DNA from: Flavobacterium lutivivi
Lineage (GTDB): Bacteria; Bacteroidota; Bacteroidia; Flavobacteriales; Flavobacteriaceae
Direction of reading: 5' to 3'
Assembly (NCBI RefSeq): GCF_014642275.1
Contig: NZ_BMIM01000003.1
Coordinates: 124,001-188,000 of the forward strand
Length of the DNA stretch: 64,000 nucleotides
In this document: positions 27,240 through 35,089 of the stretch, in pieces
Numbering within the stretch: position 1 is the stretch's first letter
How the letters are laid out: every line of letters starts with the position of its first letter
Position numbers and translations under genes: made by a program
The notes under the pieces: generated by a model
The model's database searches: none
What the model was told of the DNA's origin: nothing
Seen by the model: only the letters and a program-made list of their open reading frames with translations

Positions 27240-27722
27240 ATGAAAAAAATTCTTGCTATTCTTTTTTTCTCAAGTTTCTTCTTTGCTTCTTGTCAACTTT
27301 TTGACAAAAAAGTACCCGATGAAAAAGAATTGTTAAAGAAACAGTTGAATGAAATTAATTGGAACGAAGTTGATGAATATCCTTCGATTGTAGATTGTGA
27401 AAAAATAGCCGATAAAGAACAAAGAAAGAGATGTTTTTTTGAGTTTATGACAAGCACTATCGAACAAAAATTGAATATAGATTCGCTTTCAACTGAATTC
27501 CCAAAACTTGATACAATAGAGGTTAAGGTTACTGTTTTCCCAACTTCTGAAGTTGCTTTTCAACCGCAGTTTCCAAAAGATAGTGTGGCATATGATACTA
27601 TAAAAATAGACAGTATTCTGCATGCAAGGCTGATAGATTTTCCAAAAGTAAATCCTGCAATAAAACGTGGAATACCCGTAAAAACGCAGTTTGTTCTTCC
27701 TGTGATTATAAAGCAAGAGTAG
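27240..27722 (+). CDS. Small lipoprotein with a C-terminal TonB-like tail
   Basis: 160 residues. MKKILAILFFSSFFFASC is a signal with lipobox FASC, so the protein is lipidated at Cys 18. It is followed by a charged helical region (DEKELLKKQLNEINWNEV), two cysteines at EYPSIVDCEK and RKRCFFEF, and a beta-rich tail ending GIPVKTQFVLPVIIKQE, which resembles the last strands of a TonB C-terminal domain. A lone TonB-like domain on a lipoprotein has no assigned function that I know. The stop codon is immediately followed by the stop codon of the opposite-strand glycosyltransferase, with no terminator between. A TACATTTG box lies at 27201-27208. Confidence 0.75.
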   Translation: MKKILAILFFSSFFFASCQLFDKKVPDEKELLKKQLNEINWNEVDEYPSIVDCEKIADKEQRKRCFFEFMTSTIEQKLNIDSLSTEFPKLDTIEVKVTVFPTSEVAFQPQFPKDSVAYDTIKIDSILHARLIDFPKVNPAIKRGIPVKTQFVLPVIIKQE

Positions 27723-28853
27723 TTACTTTCTATAAACTCTTCCTTTCCAATAAAATTTTCCAACTAAAGAATAAATTCCAACTGCAACAGCATAAAAAGG
27801 ATAAATAAAGCTGCTCGCCAAAGGAAGGATAATTCTATTTTTCATGAAGAATGTATTGGCTTTGTTAATCATAAAAAAGTCAATAAGGTATTTTGTTAAA
27901 AAAACAGCCAATAGAATTTTATAATCCAAACATCTACAAACCACAAACCACAAACCTATAATCAAAATCAAGTTCATCATAAAAACTACTATCGCCAAAA
28001 ACTGTGCATAAGTACTTTTGTAACCTGTTGTTTTTGCAGCCCAACGAACTCTTTGCATAAAAAATGTAAACAAGTCATTTTCTGGTTTTGTTTTAACCGT
28101 TGCTTTATTGTTTTTGAGATAATGAACTTTTTCGGGACATTTTGCAACTGCTTTTTGTAGCAAAAAAACATCATCGCCACTGCTGATTTTGTCATTTCCA
28201 TTAAAACCATCAAGCTCATGGAACAGTTTTTTGGTATAAATAAAATTGGCTCCATTGCACATAAAAGGTTTCCCAATGCCAAAACTCCCAATAGTTGTTC
28301 CTTGCAAACTCATCATATCAAGCTGTTGAAAATGATGAAACCAGTTGTTTTTGGTTTTGTAGATTACACTACTTGCAATCATTTCCACATTGTGATTTTG
28401 AATGTAATTGTCTATTGTTTTCAGCCAATTTTTTTTCACTTCACAATCGGCATCAGTAGTGATAATCCAATCGTTTTTTGCTATTGGTAATGCTCTAGAA
28501 ATGGCATCTTTTTTTGGGGAATCCGTAAGTTTCAGATTTTCCAGAAGCGTAGTGTCAATATCATTATTCTGCATTCGCCAGTTGATATACACACGTTCCG
28601 ATTGGTCTTTCGAAAAATCATCAACCATAATTATTTCAATCAATTCATGAGGATAATCAAGGTTTGAAAACGATTCTAAAAGCCTTGGTAAATTTTTTTC
28701 TTCGTTTCTAAATGGAACAATGATGGTAAAAGCTGTCTTTGGAGTTTTTTCATCAACAGTAAAAGTTTTTACTTTATCAAACCCAAAAACAAGTTGAAGG
28801 ATTAACAAGGAATAAATCGCTAAAATTATAATAAGGATAATTGTTAGTTCCAT
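27723..28853 (-). CDS. Membrane glycosyltransferase family 2
   Basis: 376 residues. An N-terminal membrane segment (IILIIILAIYSLLILQLVFGF) is followed by a GT-A domain: TIIVPFRNEEKNL, VDDFSKD, and the metal-binding DxD in IITTDADCEVKK. The acceptor-site motif SSGDDVFLLQKAV and QRVRWAAKT (QxxRW) mark a processive-type GT2. Two or three membrane helices follow at the C terminus. It transfers a sugar from a nucleotide donor on the cytoplasmic face; the product is unknown. Its start overlaps the end of the upstream flippase-like gene by 10 bases, so they form an operon. A pair of GT2 plus LPG-synthase-like membrane protein suggests glycolipid or surface polysaccharide synthesis. Confidence 0.88.
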   Translation of the reverse strand: MELTIILIIILAIYSLLILQLVFGFDKVKTFTVDEKTPKTAFTIIVPFRNEEKNLPRLLESFSNLDYPHELIEIIMVDDFSKDQSERVYINWRMQNNDIDTTLLENLKLTDSPKKDAISRALPIAKNDWIITTDADCEVKKNWLKTIDNYIQNHNVEMIASSVIYKTKNNWFHHFQQLDMMSLQGTTIGSFGIGKPFMCNGANFIYTKKLFHELDGFNGNDKISSGDDVFLLQKAVAKCPEKVHYLKNNKATVKTKPENDLFTFFMQRVRWAAKTTGYKSTYAQFLAIVVFMMNLILIIGLWFVVCRCLDYKILLAVFLTKYLIDFFMINKANTFFMKNRIILPLASSFIYPFYAVAVGIYSLVGKFYWKGRVYRK

Positions 28854-29767
28854 TTTGGTTTATATTTAAGTACATAATAACAACCCATAACGACTGGTAA
28901 AACCACGTTCAAAAACCACATTAATGTGGCAACAAAAACTACTATCCAATCGTTTACACCCAATTTTCCAAAGAAAAAAACAGCTACGCTTCCTTTTACT
29001 GCAAAGTCTAAAAATTGAAAACTTGGTAATGAAGAAGCCAAAAAGTAAACCACTGCAATAGTTGCCATCATGGTTGCATAGGGTAAATCTACGCCAAAAA
29101 CGAGAAATAAAAAATAGTATTGATGCGAAAAAGTCAAATACCTGCACAATGCAAGTAGGTTATTTCTATTGTGAACGTGCTTTGGAATTTCATTTATTTT
29201 ATTCATTAATTTCTCAATAGAATAACCTTTGATTGTTATTTTTTTGGAAAGTATGGAAAATAAAAAAAAGAAAATGGACAAACCAATAATGATGAAACCC
29301 CATTGCCAATAACCCAGAATAAACAATCCAATAGTTCCAAAAACAATGGTCAAAATCATTTGAATACCATTGCAAATAAGATTGAGAAAAACGACTTTCT
29401 TTGTTTGGTTTTTGTTAAAATAAAGTGCTTTTCCGGCATATTCTCCAATGCCATTGGGAGTAAAAATTCCTGCTGCCAATGCTCCTAAAACCTGTTTTGT
29501 TGCTTCGCCAACAGAAATAGTGTGAATAGTTGAAACCAAATTTTTCCACTTCAAAATTTCAAAAAACCGATTGGCAAAACTCATCAGCAGTAAACCAAAA
29601 ACGACAGAAGAAGTAAATTTTTCATTAGCTAATTCCCAAAACTTTTCCCAGTTTAAGCTCTTGTCACTAGTAAGTTTATCGTAGATAAAATAAAAAGCAC
29701 CAATTACAATCAAAAGTTTGATTATAAAAACACCGAATTGTTTAGCTTTGTGAGGAATTGAAATCAT
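28844..29767 (-). CDS. Lysylphosphatidylglycerol-synthase-like membrane protein (UPF0104)
   Basis: 307 residues with about eight predicted membrane helices. The region AAGIFTPNGIGEYAGKALYF matches the conserved P-x-G-x-G-E segment of UPF0104/LPG_synthase_TM proteins; VYFLASSLPSFQFLDFAVKGSVAVFFF is the second conserved block. It lacks the soluble transferase domain of MprF, so it corresponds to the flippase-like half only. Members are often found with glycosyltransferases and may move or present lipid-linked sugars. First gene of a two-gene operon with the GT2 downstream, divergent from ruvC. Confidence 0.85.
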   Translation of the reverse strand: MISIPHKAKQFGVFIIKLLIVIGAFYFIYDKLTSDKSLNWEKFWELANEKFTSSVVFGLLLMSFANRFFEILKWKNLVSTIHTISVGEATKQVLGALAAGIFTPNGIGEYAGKALYFNKNQTKKVVFLNLICNGIQMILTIVFGTIGLFILGYWQWGFIIIGLSIFFFLFSILSKKITIKGYSIEKLMNKINEIPKHVHNRNNLLALCRYLTFSHQYYFLFLVFGVDLPYATMMATIAVVYFLASSLPSFQFLDFAVKGSVAVFFFGKLGVNDWIVVFVATLMWFLNVVLPVVMGCYYVLKYKPKWN

Positions 29768-29782
29768 TGTTGCAAAGAAACA

Positions 29783-29815
29783 AAACTTTGAACTTGAAAC
29801 CTTAAACTTGAAACT
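29783..29815. repeat. Short direct repeats AACTTGAAAC in the ruvC leader
   Basis: Two copies of AACTTGAAAC (29791-29800 and 29805-29814), 14 bases apart, preceded by a related AAACTTTG. They end seven bases before the ruvC start codon. Confidence 0.5.
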
Positions 29816-29821
29816 AAATAA

Positions 29822-30376
29822 TTGGCAAACGAACGCATCATATTAGGCATCGATCCAGGAACAACCATTATGGGTTTTGGGTTAATCAAAGTAGTCAATA
29901 AAAAAATGGAATTCATGCAACTCAATGAACTTTTGTTGAGCAAATATGATGACCATTATACTAAATTGAAGATTATTTTTGAACGAACCATTGAACTCAT
30001 AGAAACTCATCATCCAGATGAAATAGCTATTGAAGCACCATTTTTTGGGAAAAATGTACAATCAATGCTCAAACTTGGTCGTGCTCAAGGCGTTGCAATG
30101 GCAGCAGGTTTATCGCGTCAAATTCCGATTACCGAATATGAACCTAAGAAAATTAAAATGGCCATTACTGGTAACGGAAATGCCAGCAAAGAGCAAGTGG
30201 CCAAAATGCTTCAACAACTTCTTGGGCTAAAAGAATTACCCAAAAATTTGGATAGTACTGATGGTTTGGCCGCAGCCGTTTGCCATTTTTTCAACTCTGG
30301 AAAAATTACGGCTGGAAAAAGTTACACTGGTTGGGAAGCATTTGTGAAACAAAATGAATCTCGAATTAAGAAATAG
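29822..30376 (+). CDS. ruvC: Holliday junction resolvase RuvC
   Basis: 184 residues. Catalytic acids: Asp in LGIDPGTT, Glu in IAIEAPFFG, and the Asp pair in LDSTDGLAAAVCH. It cuts four-way DNA junctions at symmetric sites together with RuvAB. The start must be the TTG at 29822: an in-frame TAA lies directly before it, and the next in-frame ATG falls after the first catalytic aspartate. The stop codon overlaps the GTG start of hemW by one base, so the two are translationally coupled. The leader contains short direct repeats. Confidence 0.96.
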   Translation: MANERIILGIDPGTTIMGFGLIKVVNKKMEFMQLNELLLSKYDDHYTKLKIIFERTIELIETHHPDEIAIEAPFFGKNVQSMLKLGRAQGVAMAAGLSRQIPITEYEPKKIKMAITGNGNASKEQVAKMLQQLLGLKELPKNLDSTDGLAAAVCHFFNSGKITAGKSYTGWEAFVKQNESRIKK

Positions 30377-31551
30377 TGGCTGGAATCTACATTCATATCC
30401 CTTTCTGTAAGCAAGCATGTCATTATTGCGACTTTCATTTTTCAACGTCATTGAAGAAGAAAGATGAAATGATTTTAGCATTGGCAAAAGAGATTGCATT
30501 GAGGAAAAATGAATTCCAAAAAGAAACAGTCGAAACCATTTATTTTGGTGGTGGAACGCCTTCAATATTAGCGATTGAAGATATAAGATTTTTGATTGAT
30601 GAGGTTTACCGCAATTACAACGTAGTTGAAAACCCCGAAATCACCATTGAAGCCAATCCAGATGACTTGACATCCCGAGCGCAGTCAAGGGAACTTTTTC
30701 AAGAATTTAAAGAAATTGGAATTAATAGACTTTCTATCGGTATTCAATCATTCTTTGAAGAAGATTTAAAACTTATGAATCGTGCTCATAATGCCGATGA
30801 AGCCAAAAAATGCTTAGAGATTGCTACGCAATATTTTGATAACATAACCATCGATTTGATTTATGGAATGCCAAACATGAGTAACGAAAAGTGGTTGCAA
30901 AACATTGAAACTGCTTTGTCTTTCAATATTCCACATATTTCCAGTTATGCTTTGACAGTTGAACCAAAAACCGCCTTGCAATCATTAATCAAAAAAGGAA
31001 CCATTCAACAACCAAGTGAAGAAACAGCACATGAGCATTTTTATCTATTAGTTGAAAAACTTCAAGAAAAAGGATTTGTGCATTATGAATTATCCAATTT
31101 TGGCAAACCCAATTATTTTTCCAAAAACAATTCAGCCTATTGGTTAGGCAAAAAGTACATTGGCATTGGACCATCAGCCCACAGTTATGACGGAACAAAT
31201 AGAAGTTGGAATATTTCCAATAATAGTTTGTACATAAAATTTATTCAAGAGAATAAATTACCTTCAGAAACAGAAAAACTAACAAGAAATGATAGATACA
31301 ATGAGTATATCATGACTGGTTTGCGAACCATTTGGGGAGTTTCTTTGAGTAGAATTGAACAAGAATTTGGAACTAATTTTCTAGAATATCTATTAAAGCA
31401 ATCTGAAAAATTTATTGCAGATGATTTACTCGAAATCCTCACTTCGAGTGATTTTGAGAAACAAAATCGTATCGAGAAGATATTACGACCAACCCAAAAA
31501 GGAAAATTCCTTTGTGATGGAATAGCTAGCGATTTATTCCGTGTTGACTAA
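30376..31551 (+). CDS. hemW: HemW-like radical SAM protein with two internal repeat-derived segments
   Basis: 391 residues beginning at GTG 30376, which overlaps the ruvC stop. The radical SAM cluster motif CKQACHYC (CxxxCxxC) near the N terminus, YFGGGTPSIL, NRLSIGIQSF and YGMP identify the HemN/HemW family. The absence of the extra N-terminal region of true HemN favours HemW, a heme chaperone, over coproporphyrinogen dehydrogenase. Two segments look foreign: SRAQSRELF between ANPDDL and KEIGINRL, encoded by 30667-30696, and TSSDFEKQNRIEK before QKGKFLCDGIASDLF, encoded by 31439-31479. Both match dispersed-repeat-type DNA and keep the frame. Core motifs are intact, so the protein is probably functional. 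It converges on the DUF4153 gene with one base between stops. Confidence 0.92.
   Translation: MAGIYIHIPFCKQACHYCDFHFSTSLKKKDEMILALAKEIALRKNEFQKETVETIYFGGGTPSILAIEDIRFLIDEVYRNYNVVENPEITIEANPDDLTSRAQSRELFQEFKEIGINRLSIGIQSFFEEDLKLMNRAHNADEAKKCLEIATQYFDNITIDLIYGMPNMSNEKWLQNIETALSFNIPHISSYALTVEPKTALQSLIKKGTIQQPSEETAHEHFYLLVEKLQEKGFVHYELSNFGKPNYFSKNNSAYWLGKKYIGIGPSAHSYDGTNRSWNISNNSLYIKFIQENKLPSETEKLTRNDRYNEYIMTGLRTIWGVSLSRIEQEFGTNFLEYLLKQSEKFIADDLLEILTSSDFEKQNRIEKILRPTQKGKFLCDGIASDLFRVD
30667..30696. repeat. CCCGAGCGCAGTC-type repeat inside hemW
   Basis: CATCCCGAGCGCAGTCAAGG followed by GAACTT, flanked by TTGA. It resembles the ATCCCGAGCG-AGTCGAGGGA repeats scattered between genes in many Bacteroidetes genomes (from memory). 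Read in frame it gives TSRAQSREL. No second copy in the window. Confidence 0.5.
31439..31479. repeat. CTTCGAGTG...ATCGAGAAG repeat inside hemW (copy A)
   Basis: Starts TCACTTCGAGTGATTT and ends AAATCGTATCGAGAAG. The same two ends occur at 34995-35038 with a different centre. The ends form an imperfect inverted repeat. Here it is translated as TSSDFEKQNRIEK. Confidence 0.7.
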
Positions 31552-31552
31552 A

Positions 31553-33322
31553 TTATTTTTCTTTAATCAATAACCAATTTGTTCCATAATTCAAGTCTAT
31601 TTTCTTTGTCTTAAAATCCTTTGTAATCGAACCAAAAATGAGTTTGCAAGAATATTTTTCAAGCTCAAATTTGATGGACAAATCTTCTACATCAACTGTT
31701 CCTTTTCTTTTCCCGTAGGTTGAAAAAAGAGTATTTATTTGCGTCGAAATATCAGTGCTTGAATTATTAATTTCAATAATTATCTTTCCATCTTCAGAGT
31801 TTTCACCTTCATTGATAATGCGGATATTCATCTTATCAAAATCATAATTTTGCCTGTAAAGAGAGTTTATTTCAAGCGCTTTGTCATAACCTTTTATGTC
31901 TTTTAGCTCTTCAGATGATCTCAAAGTGAGCATGTTGGCTTGATAATTATTGTCGTGAGCGTAATTTATTTGTGTAAAATAATCAGATGAATTCCAAAAA
32001 TATCCTTCTTTGAATTCCTTTTTCTGTTGAATGTTTTTGGGAACTAAAGTTTCTAAAAAAGGTTTTTCATTTCTTTCTGTCAAATATTCAAATTTGTCTA
32101 AAATATTGGTAGCTGTGGAATCGCTTATTTTTTTATCAAAATTTATCTTTCCGTTTTCAATCAGTTTTTCTGAATTTAATAAAGACATCAACGCTTCTTT
32201 TTGACTTTTTACGGACACCGAAAAAGCATTCAAAAAAGGAAACATTAAGGCAAAAATTCCAAAACAAAAAAGTGAAACAGGAATGAACTTTATGGAAGCT
32301 TTTTTGTAGAAAATAAAATACAAAGTCAGTGTTGCAAGCCATATAGCTAGTAGAAGAACATAATATCGAGCTTCGGTAAAACCATATTGAAGCACTCTAG
32401 TAAAAATAGCTGTAAACAACAAAATCAACAATGGTAATAGGCTGTAATAGAAAACTTTGGAAAAGATTACAACCCATGATTTTGCTTTTATTTCTTTCAA
32501 CGGATAAACTAGCAATAGTGCCAAAATACCAACGATTGAAAATGCCATAACAAGGTATGTTACCCAACCACGAGGTAATTGCCAAGCAAGAAGAATTTTA
32601 CCAGAATAGAAATACAGTATTACAAGATAGATTAGCAATAGCGGAATAAGAACAAACTGTGTAAAGAATTTTAAGATAACTGGATATTGGCGGTCTTTTT
32701 CTAAACTTGATAAACCTTTGGCATTGAATAATAAAAAGATGAATGTACTGCCAAAAATAGCCATTGATAATCCAGTTTCGGGATATATTTTTTCATCAAA
32801 ATGAAAAGCAAATAGTTTTTCTACTGCTAGGATTGCAAGCAAAACACCCATTACCAAAACCTGTGTAAAAATCCCAGTTAGTATAAAATTGATAAAGAGG
32901 TTTTTGTTGTATTCCCAAAAACTTTTTTCGCGATAAGATTTTCCAACAAAAGGTATAAATGCTACAAACAAATGCGACAAAACATACATAGGAAAAACAA
33001 CAAAGACATATCTATCTGTAAATAGTTTTTCGTTGTCTGGAAGAACAAAGTAATAAATAGCTAGCAGTATTAACCCAGCAACACTCAATATTATTTCTTT
33101 TCCAATTCTTTCAGAAAGCATTTTTATTCCAAAAAACAATGAAATGCCAAGTGAACTAGATAAGAGTAGTTTTATCAAATAGAAATTATCTTTTTTGACG
33201 TTTTCAGTCTCAATCATATAACACACAATAAACGTCATGACAAAGGACATCAACAACACTAAAGGATATTTTTGAATAACCGTTTTTGCTGAATGGACAA
33301 TTTCTACAAGTTTTTTGTTCAT
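31553..33322 (-). CDS. DUF4153 multi-pass membrane protein
   Basis: 589 residues from ATG 33322; an upstream in-frame TTG adds eight residues and is unlikely. Roughly eleven hydrophobic helices fill residues 20-390 (for example VLLMSFVMTFIVCYMI, FINFILTGIFTQVLVMGVLLAIL), with the DUF4153 blocks SYREKSFWEYNKNLFINFILTG and LPRGWVTYLVMAFSIVG. The C-terminal ~200 residues are a soluble domain. It is probably located in the inner membrane. The function of the family is unknown; no partner gene is evident here. A TACATTTG box on the minus strand lies upstream at about 33341-33351. Divergent from the cyclase-family gene. Confidence 0.8.
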   Translation of the reverse strand: MNKKLVEIVHSAKTVIQKYPLVLLMSFVMTFIVCYMIETENVKKDNFYLIKLLLSSSLGISLFFGIKMLSERIGKEIILSVAGLILLAIYYFVLPDNEKLFTDRYVFVVFPMYVLSHLFVAFIPFVGKSYREKSFWEYNKNLFINFILTGIFTQVLVMGVLLAILAVEKLFAFHFDEKIYPETGLSMAIFGSTFIFLLFNAKGLSSLEKDRQYPVILKFFTQFVLIPLLLIYLVILYFYSGKILLAWQLPRGWVTYLVMAFSIVGILALLLVYPLKEIKAKSWVVIFSKVFYYSLLPLLILLFTAIFTRVLQYGFTEARYYVLLLAIWLATLTLYFIFYKKASIKFIPVSLFCFGIFALMFPFLNAFSVSVKSQKEALMSLLNSEKLIENGKINFDKKISDSTATNILDKFEYLTERNEKPFLETLVPKNIQQKKEFKEGYFWNSSDYFTQINYAHDNNYQANMLTLRSSEELKDIKGYDKALEINSLYRQNYDFDKMNIRIINEGENSEDGKIIIEINNSSTDISTQINTLFSTYGKRKGTVDVEDLSIKFELEKYSCKLIFGSITKDFKTKKIDLNYGTNWLLIKEK

Positions 33323-33376
33323 AATCTTGATAGTTGAAAGATTCAAATGTAAATTTACAAAAATAAGTAAGGATTT

Positions 33377-34171
33377 ATGGTCGCAACTATATATATAAAT
33401 GCATTAGAACTTAAAATAGATTTGTCAAAACCTATAGATATTTCTATTCCTTTAACCAATACTGATGAGAATCCTATCGCTTGGTATATCGAAAAACCTG
33501 TAATAGAACCCGTTCGTTTTGGTGATTGGGTTGGAAAAGTTTCCGAAGGAAGCTCGACAAATTTCAACAATATTTTCTTCAATCCACATGGTCATGGAAC
33601 GCATACCGAATGTCTCGGACATATCACACGAGAATTTTATTCTATAAATCAATGCTTGAAACAGTTTTTCTTTACTGCCAAATTAATTTCGATTACACCA
33701 GAAAATATCAATGGCGATTTGGTAATAACCAACGAACAAATTCAACAGCATTTTGTCACTTCGACGATGGAGAAATCACATAATAATAGTTTCAATTTCC
33801 CAGAAGCATTAATCATTAGAACACTTCCCAATCTTGAAGAAAAAAAGCAAAAAAATTATTCTAAAACCAATCCGCCATATTTATCGGAAGATGCTACTAT
33901 TTATATCCGTGAACTTGGTGTAAAACATTTGTTAATTGATTTGCCAAGTGTGGATAGAGAAGAAGATGAAGGGAAATTATTGGCGCACAAGGCATTTTGG
34001 AATGTAAAAAATGTTGACAATCTAAATGATGACGCACGATTGGATTGCACAATCACCGAAATGATTTTTGTACCCAATGAAATTCAAGATGGAAGTTATA
34101 TACTAAATCTACAAATTACTTCCTTTGAAAATGATGCTTCGCCAAGTAAACCAATTTTGTATAAAATATGA
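33377..34171 (+). CDS. Cyclase family protein (kynurenine-formamidase-like)
   Basis: 264 residues, no signal peptide. The metal-binding signature of the PF04199 family is seen in NPHGHGTHTECLGH (HxGTHxE) at ~77-90; IDISIPLTNTDENPIAWY at the N terminus and YLSEDATIYIRELGVKHLLIDLPSVDREEDEGKLLAHKAFW in the C-terminal half also fit. Members hydrolyse N-formyl or related amides, such as N-formylkynurenine. The exact substrate cannot be read from sequence. The stop codon overlaps the start of the GNAT gene by four bases (ATGA), so the two are co-translated. Confidence 0.85.
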   Translation: MVATIYINALELKIDLSKPIDISIPLTNTDENPIAWYIEKPVIEPVRFGDWVGKVSEGSSTNFNNIFFNPHGHGTHTECLGHITREFYSINQCLKQFFFTAKLISITPENINGDLVITNEQIQQHFVTSTMEKSHNNSFNFPEALIIRTLPNLEEKKQKNYSKTNPPYLSEDATIYIRELGVKHLLIDLPSVDREEDEGKLLAHKAFWNVKNVDNLNDDARLDCTITEMIFVPNEIQDGSYILNLQITSFENDASPSKPILYKI

Positions 34172-34575
34172 TTTCAGTTTCAACAGACAAATCCAAACTT
34201 GATGTCCCGTTTATTCAAAATTTTTTGAAAGATATCTATTGGGCTGCTGGACGAACAATGGAAGAAGTTCAAACTACAATTGATAGCTCATTTTGCTTCG
34301 GAATTTATTTAGACGAAAAGCAAATTGGCTTTTGCAGAGTAATCACCGATTATGTAGTTTTTGCTTACGTTATGGATGTTTTTATTGATGAAAATCATCG
34401 AGGAAAAGGTTATTCATCAATTTTAATAAATGCCATGATGAATGAACCCAAATTACAAGAAGTCAAAATTTGGCGGTTAGCAACATCGGACGCACATTTT
34501 CTATATGAAAAATTTGGATTTAAAAATTTGGTGCATCCCGAAAAGATGATGGAGAAAATAGTAACAAGCAAATAG
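34168..34575 (+). CDS. GNAT family N-acetyltransferase
   Basis: 135 residues. The acetyl-CoA binding signature is visible in VMDVFIDENHRGKGYSSILINAMM (R-G-K-G-Y) at ~68-92, preceded by CFGIYLDEKQIGFCRVITDYVVFAYV, and followed by the terminal FLYEKFGFKNL. It transfers an acetyl group to an amine; the substrate is unknown. Starts inside the stop codon of the cyclase gene (ATGA overlap). Its own stop codon lies beside the first arm of a 12-bp hairpin. Confidence 0.9.
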   Translation: MISVSTDKSKLDVPFIQNFLKDIYWAAGRTMEEVQTTIDSSFCFGIYLDEKQIGFCRVITDYVVFAYVMDVFIDENHRGKGYSSILINAMMNEPKLQEVKIWRLATSDAHFLYEKFGFKNLVHPEKMMEKIVTSK

Positions 34576-34612
34576 TAATTAGTGAATAGTCAAAAGCTAA
34601 TCACTAATTACT
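34574..34612. repeat. Twelve-base inverted repeat AGTAATTAGTGA
   Basis: AGTAATTAGTGA at 34574-34585 and its exact complement TCACTAATTACT at 34601-34612, 15-base loop. Further ATCACT copies follow to 34626. No T tract, so it is not a standard terminator; it looks like a small low-complexity palindromic repeat. Confidence 0.6.
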
Positions 34613-34632
34613 CATCACTAATCACTTAAAAA

Positions 34633-34992
34633 ATGAACATTCAACAACTCTACGAATTCTGCTTATCCAAAAAAGGCGTAACCGAACACTTTCCGTTCGA
34701 TGAAGATACATTGGTGTTTAAAGTTGGTGGGAAAATGTTTTGCTTGACATCATTAAAAGAATGGGAAAAAGGAACGCCATCGTTAAATTTGAAATGCGAA
34801 CCAGAACGAGCTTTAGAACTTCGTGCAGAATATGAAGCGATAAATCCGGGTTATCATATGAGCAAAATTCATTGGAATACAGTTGATTTTAATAATGATG
34901 TTTCCGATAAACTAATGCTAGAGCTCATCAATCATTCTTATGATTTAGTTTTCAAAAGTTTAACCAAAAAAATACAAAACGAAATTCTATAA
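34633..34992 (+). CDS. MmcQ/YjbR family protein
   Basis: 119 residues, the usual length of the family. Features: LYEFCLSKKGVTEHFPFDEDTLVFKVGGKMFCLTSL at the N terminus and the conserved ending NPGYHMSKIHWNTVDFNNDVSDKLMLELINHSYDLVFKSL. The fold is a double-wing CyaY-like domain; some members are annotated as DNA binding, but no function is firmly established. It is separated from the GNAT gene by a palindromic repeat and is followed by repeat copy B. Confidence 0.9.
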   Translation: MNIQQLYEFCLSKKGVTEHFPFDEDTLVFKVGGKMFCLTSLKEWEKGTPSLNLKCEPERALELRAEYEAINPGYHMSKIHWNTVDFNNDVSDKLMLELINHSYDLVFKSLTKKIQNEIL

Positions 34993-34994
34993 CG

Positions 34995-35038
34995 TCACTT
35001 CGAGTGATTTCGATTTTTCTCGAAATTGTATTGAGAAG
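34995..35038. repeat. CTTCGAGTG...GAGAAG repeat between genes (copy B)
   Basis: TCACTTCGAGTGATTT at the left end and AAATTGTATTGAGAAG at the right match the ends of copy A in hemW with few changes; the centre instead holds a TCGATTTTTCTCGA palindrome. The right end supplies the TTG of the next promoter. Confidence 0.7.
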
Positions 35039-35061
35039 TAGAGAATTAGGCATTACTTTTG
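35031..35061 (+). promoter_or_regulatory. Promoter of the PH-SHOCT gene
   Basis: TTG at 35031-35033 (inside repeat copy B) and TACTTTTG at 35054-35061, 20 bases apart. The ATG follows 28 bases later. Confidence 0.6.
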
Positions 35062-35089
35062 CAATGAATTTTAGACATAAAATAAAGCC

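Noticed and set aside
30376-31551. hemW as a pseudogene because of the two repeat insertions
   Set aside because: The frame is continuous, both insertions are multiples of three, and the CxxxCxxC, GGGTPS and C-terminal motifs are intact.
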